Assembly (NCBI GenBank): GCA_016874775.1
Contig: VGTJ01000044.1
Location: 1-33,334, forward strand
DNA from: Deltaproteobacteria bacterium
GTDB lineage: Bacteria; Desulfobacterota; Binatia; Bin18
Direction: 5' to 3'
Length of the DNA stretch: 33,334 bases
The notes beneath the pieces were generated by a model. That model was given only the letters and a program-made list of their open reading frames with translations. It was not told the DNA's origin and did no database searches. The position numbers and the translations under genes were made by a program. Shown here piece after piece: positions 32,901-33,334 of this stretch. The stretch's first letter is position 1; every line of letters begins with the position of its first letter.

Positions 32901-33238
32901 GGTCGCGGAAGCCTGCGTGGGAGGAGCTGCAGCAAGGAATTCGAGAATGGACCGCCACTGGTGCAGAGGTGACGGCTACGGCGTTTCTGGCGTTGTTGGG
33001 TCATGCCTATGCGCGCATTGGTCAAGGAAACGATGCGAGAGAAGTCGTCGGCCGGGCGCTGCACATGGCGTTACAACACGAAGAGTTCTATGGGATCTCG
33101 GAGTTGTGGCGACTGAATGGGGAACTGATCTTAAGAAAGTTTAACGTTCAAGGTGTAAAGTTTAAAGAGCAAAGGGAGGCTAGAGGCTTGGGGCTAGAGG
33201 CTGGCCCCCACCGCTGTAAAGGTCGAGGCCTGAGGTAA
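29974..33238 (+). CDS. Class III nucleotide cyclase/AAA ATPase/TPR protein, N-terminal frameshift
   Basis: The gene starts at GTG 29974, with GAGAGGAGG just upstream, and encodes a zinc ribbon (CMECGAENPPG...FCGQC). One base too many near 30061 then breaks the frame; removing it yields CSSCGFLNPGKITFCGQCGR, a second ribbon with correct CxxC spacing. The remaining product has a class III cyclase domain (VMFCDLVGSS, YLGDGALVYFG, VVGEPLNISARLQ; Mg Asp residues near 105 and 149), an AAA domain (LVGRTSQL; Walker A GGEAGIGKS at 330-338; Walker B GIVEDLQWAD) and C-terminal TPRs. Corrected length is about 1087 aa. The C-terminus stops in repeat DNA and lacks the last TPR helices usual in the family. 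It is a large soluble signalling protein making cAMP or a related nucleotide. Confidence 0.85.
33136..33206. repeat. STRR-like repeats (AAGTTTAACGTTCAAGGTGT; GAGGCTAGAGGCTTGGGGC)
   Basis: Two word families lie in tandem inside the 3' end of the cyclase gene and supply its last ~33 codons (RKFNVQGVKFKEQREARGLG, then LEAGP). Confidence 0.7.
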
Positions 33239-33298
33239 AGTGGTGGTCTGACAAGAGAAAACGGCTCTGCTATAGCGTCCGGGAGTGGAGGGACGCGA

Positions 33299-33334
33299 TG
33301 GAAGCAGAGTTTGCCCGTGAGGTGTTAAGCCGGT
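33299..33334 (+). CDS. Start of an unidentified gene, cut by window end
   Basis: The ATG at 33299 follows GGAGGG at proper spacing and the frame stays open for 12 codons (MEAEFAREVLSR) to the end of the window. Too short to assign. It lies 60 bases after the cyclase stop. Confidence 0.45.

Noticed and set aside
1-33334. CRISPR arrays, tRNA or rRNA genes
   Set aside because: No regular repeat-spacer array and no recognisable RNA gene were seen on either strand; the tandem words at gene ends are too short and irregular for CRISPR.

Overview
The window comes from a bacterium with moderate GC, dense gene packing, good Shine-Dalgarno sites and many metabolic-accessory genes. The set includes a molybdenum hydroxylase cluster, three CaiB/BaiF CoA-transferases, a luciferase-like monooxygenase, an amidohydrolase, an SCP-x thiolase-like protein with a DUF35 partner, and a cyclase/ATPase/TPR giant regulator. 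This mix is typical of uncultivated soil or marine lineages of the former Deltaproteobacteria (Binatota- or Tectomicrobia-like). That placement is an inference from gene content only; no rRNA, tRNA or CRISPR array was seen.

Layout. 1-150: the tail of an ISAzo13-type transposase, then a BON-LysM protein (lysM/kbp type). 660-7340: a molybdenum hydroxylase operon with an FAD subunit, a 2Fe-2S subunit, large subunit A, a MoaD/ThiS-like sulfur carrier, an intrinsic terminator, and a second, closely related large subunit B. 7400-8960 (minus): an mqsR-mqsA toxin-antitoxin pair plus a Uma2 nuclease-like gene; mqsR has no ATG, GTG or TTG at its expected start. 9050-11250 (minus): an amidohydrolase, then a CoA-type NUDIX hydrolase with a small unknown protein. 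11350-14800: a secreted protein with three internal repeats, a small unknown protein, a GDPD phosphodiesterase, a YkvA/DUF1232 protein and a DUF72 protein. 14860-17500: two CaiB/BaiF CoA-transferases. 17500-20410: a frameshifted membrane protein, a PPOX-fold flavoprotein and an APH-like kinase. 20570-22830: a luciferase-like monooxygenase plus a third CoA-transferase. 22900-25640 (minus): an LRR protein, a GT-C-like membrane protein and an EamA transporter in one tightly packed operon. 25950-26960: a decayed TIR-domain gene and a PAS/zinc-knuckle protein. 27120-29860: an SCP-x/Ltp2-like thiolase fold and a DUF35 protein on the minus strand, with an alpha/beta hydrolase on the plus strand between them. 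29970-33240: a nucleotide cyclase/AAA/TPR protein whose N-terminal double zinc ribbon is broken by one base. 33299-end: the start of another gene.

Two themes stand out. First, at least ten gene ends carry short, degenerate tandem words (for example GTAAAACGTAAAGC, GGGGACAG, AATGAGTACCGAGT, GTGGTACGTG). These are often arranged as left arm, unique spacer and reverse-complement right arm, and they resemble cyanobacterial STRR sequences. In three places they have become part of coding ends. Second, several genes are lesioned or altered at key sites: two frameshifts, one lost start codon, one TIR relic, a Uma2 active-site Asp to Asn, a CoA-transferase Asp to Gln, and a thiolase fold without its Cys. 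I see no clear multi-gene defence or biosynthetic island. The strongest candidates for something new are the repeat family, the twin large-subunit operon with its internal terminator, and the mqsRA-Uma2 unit.
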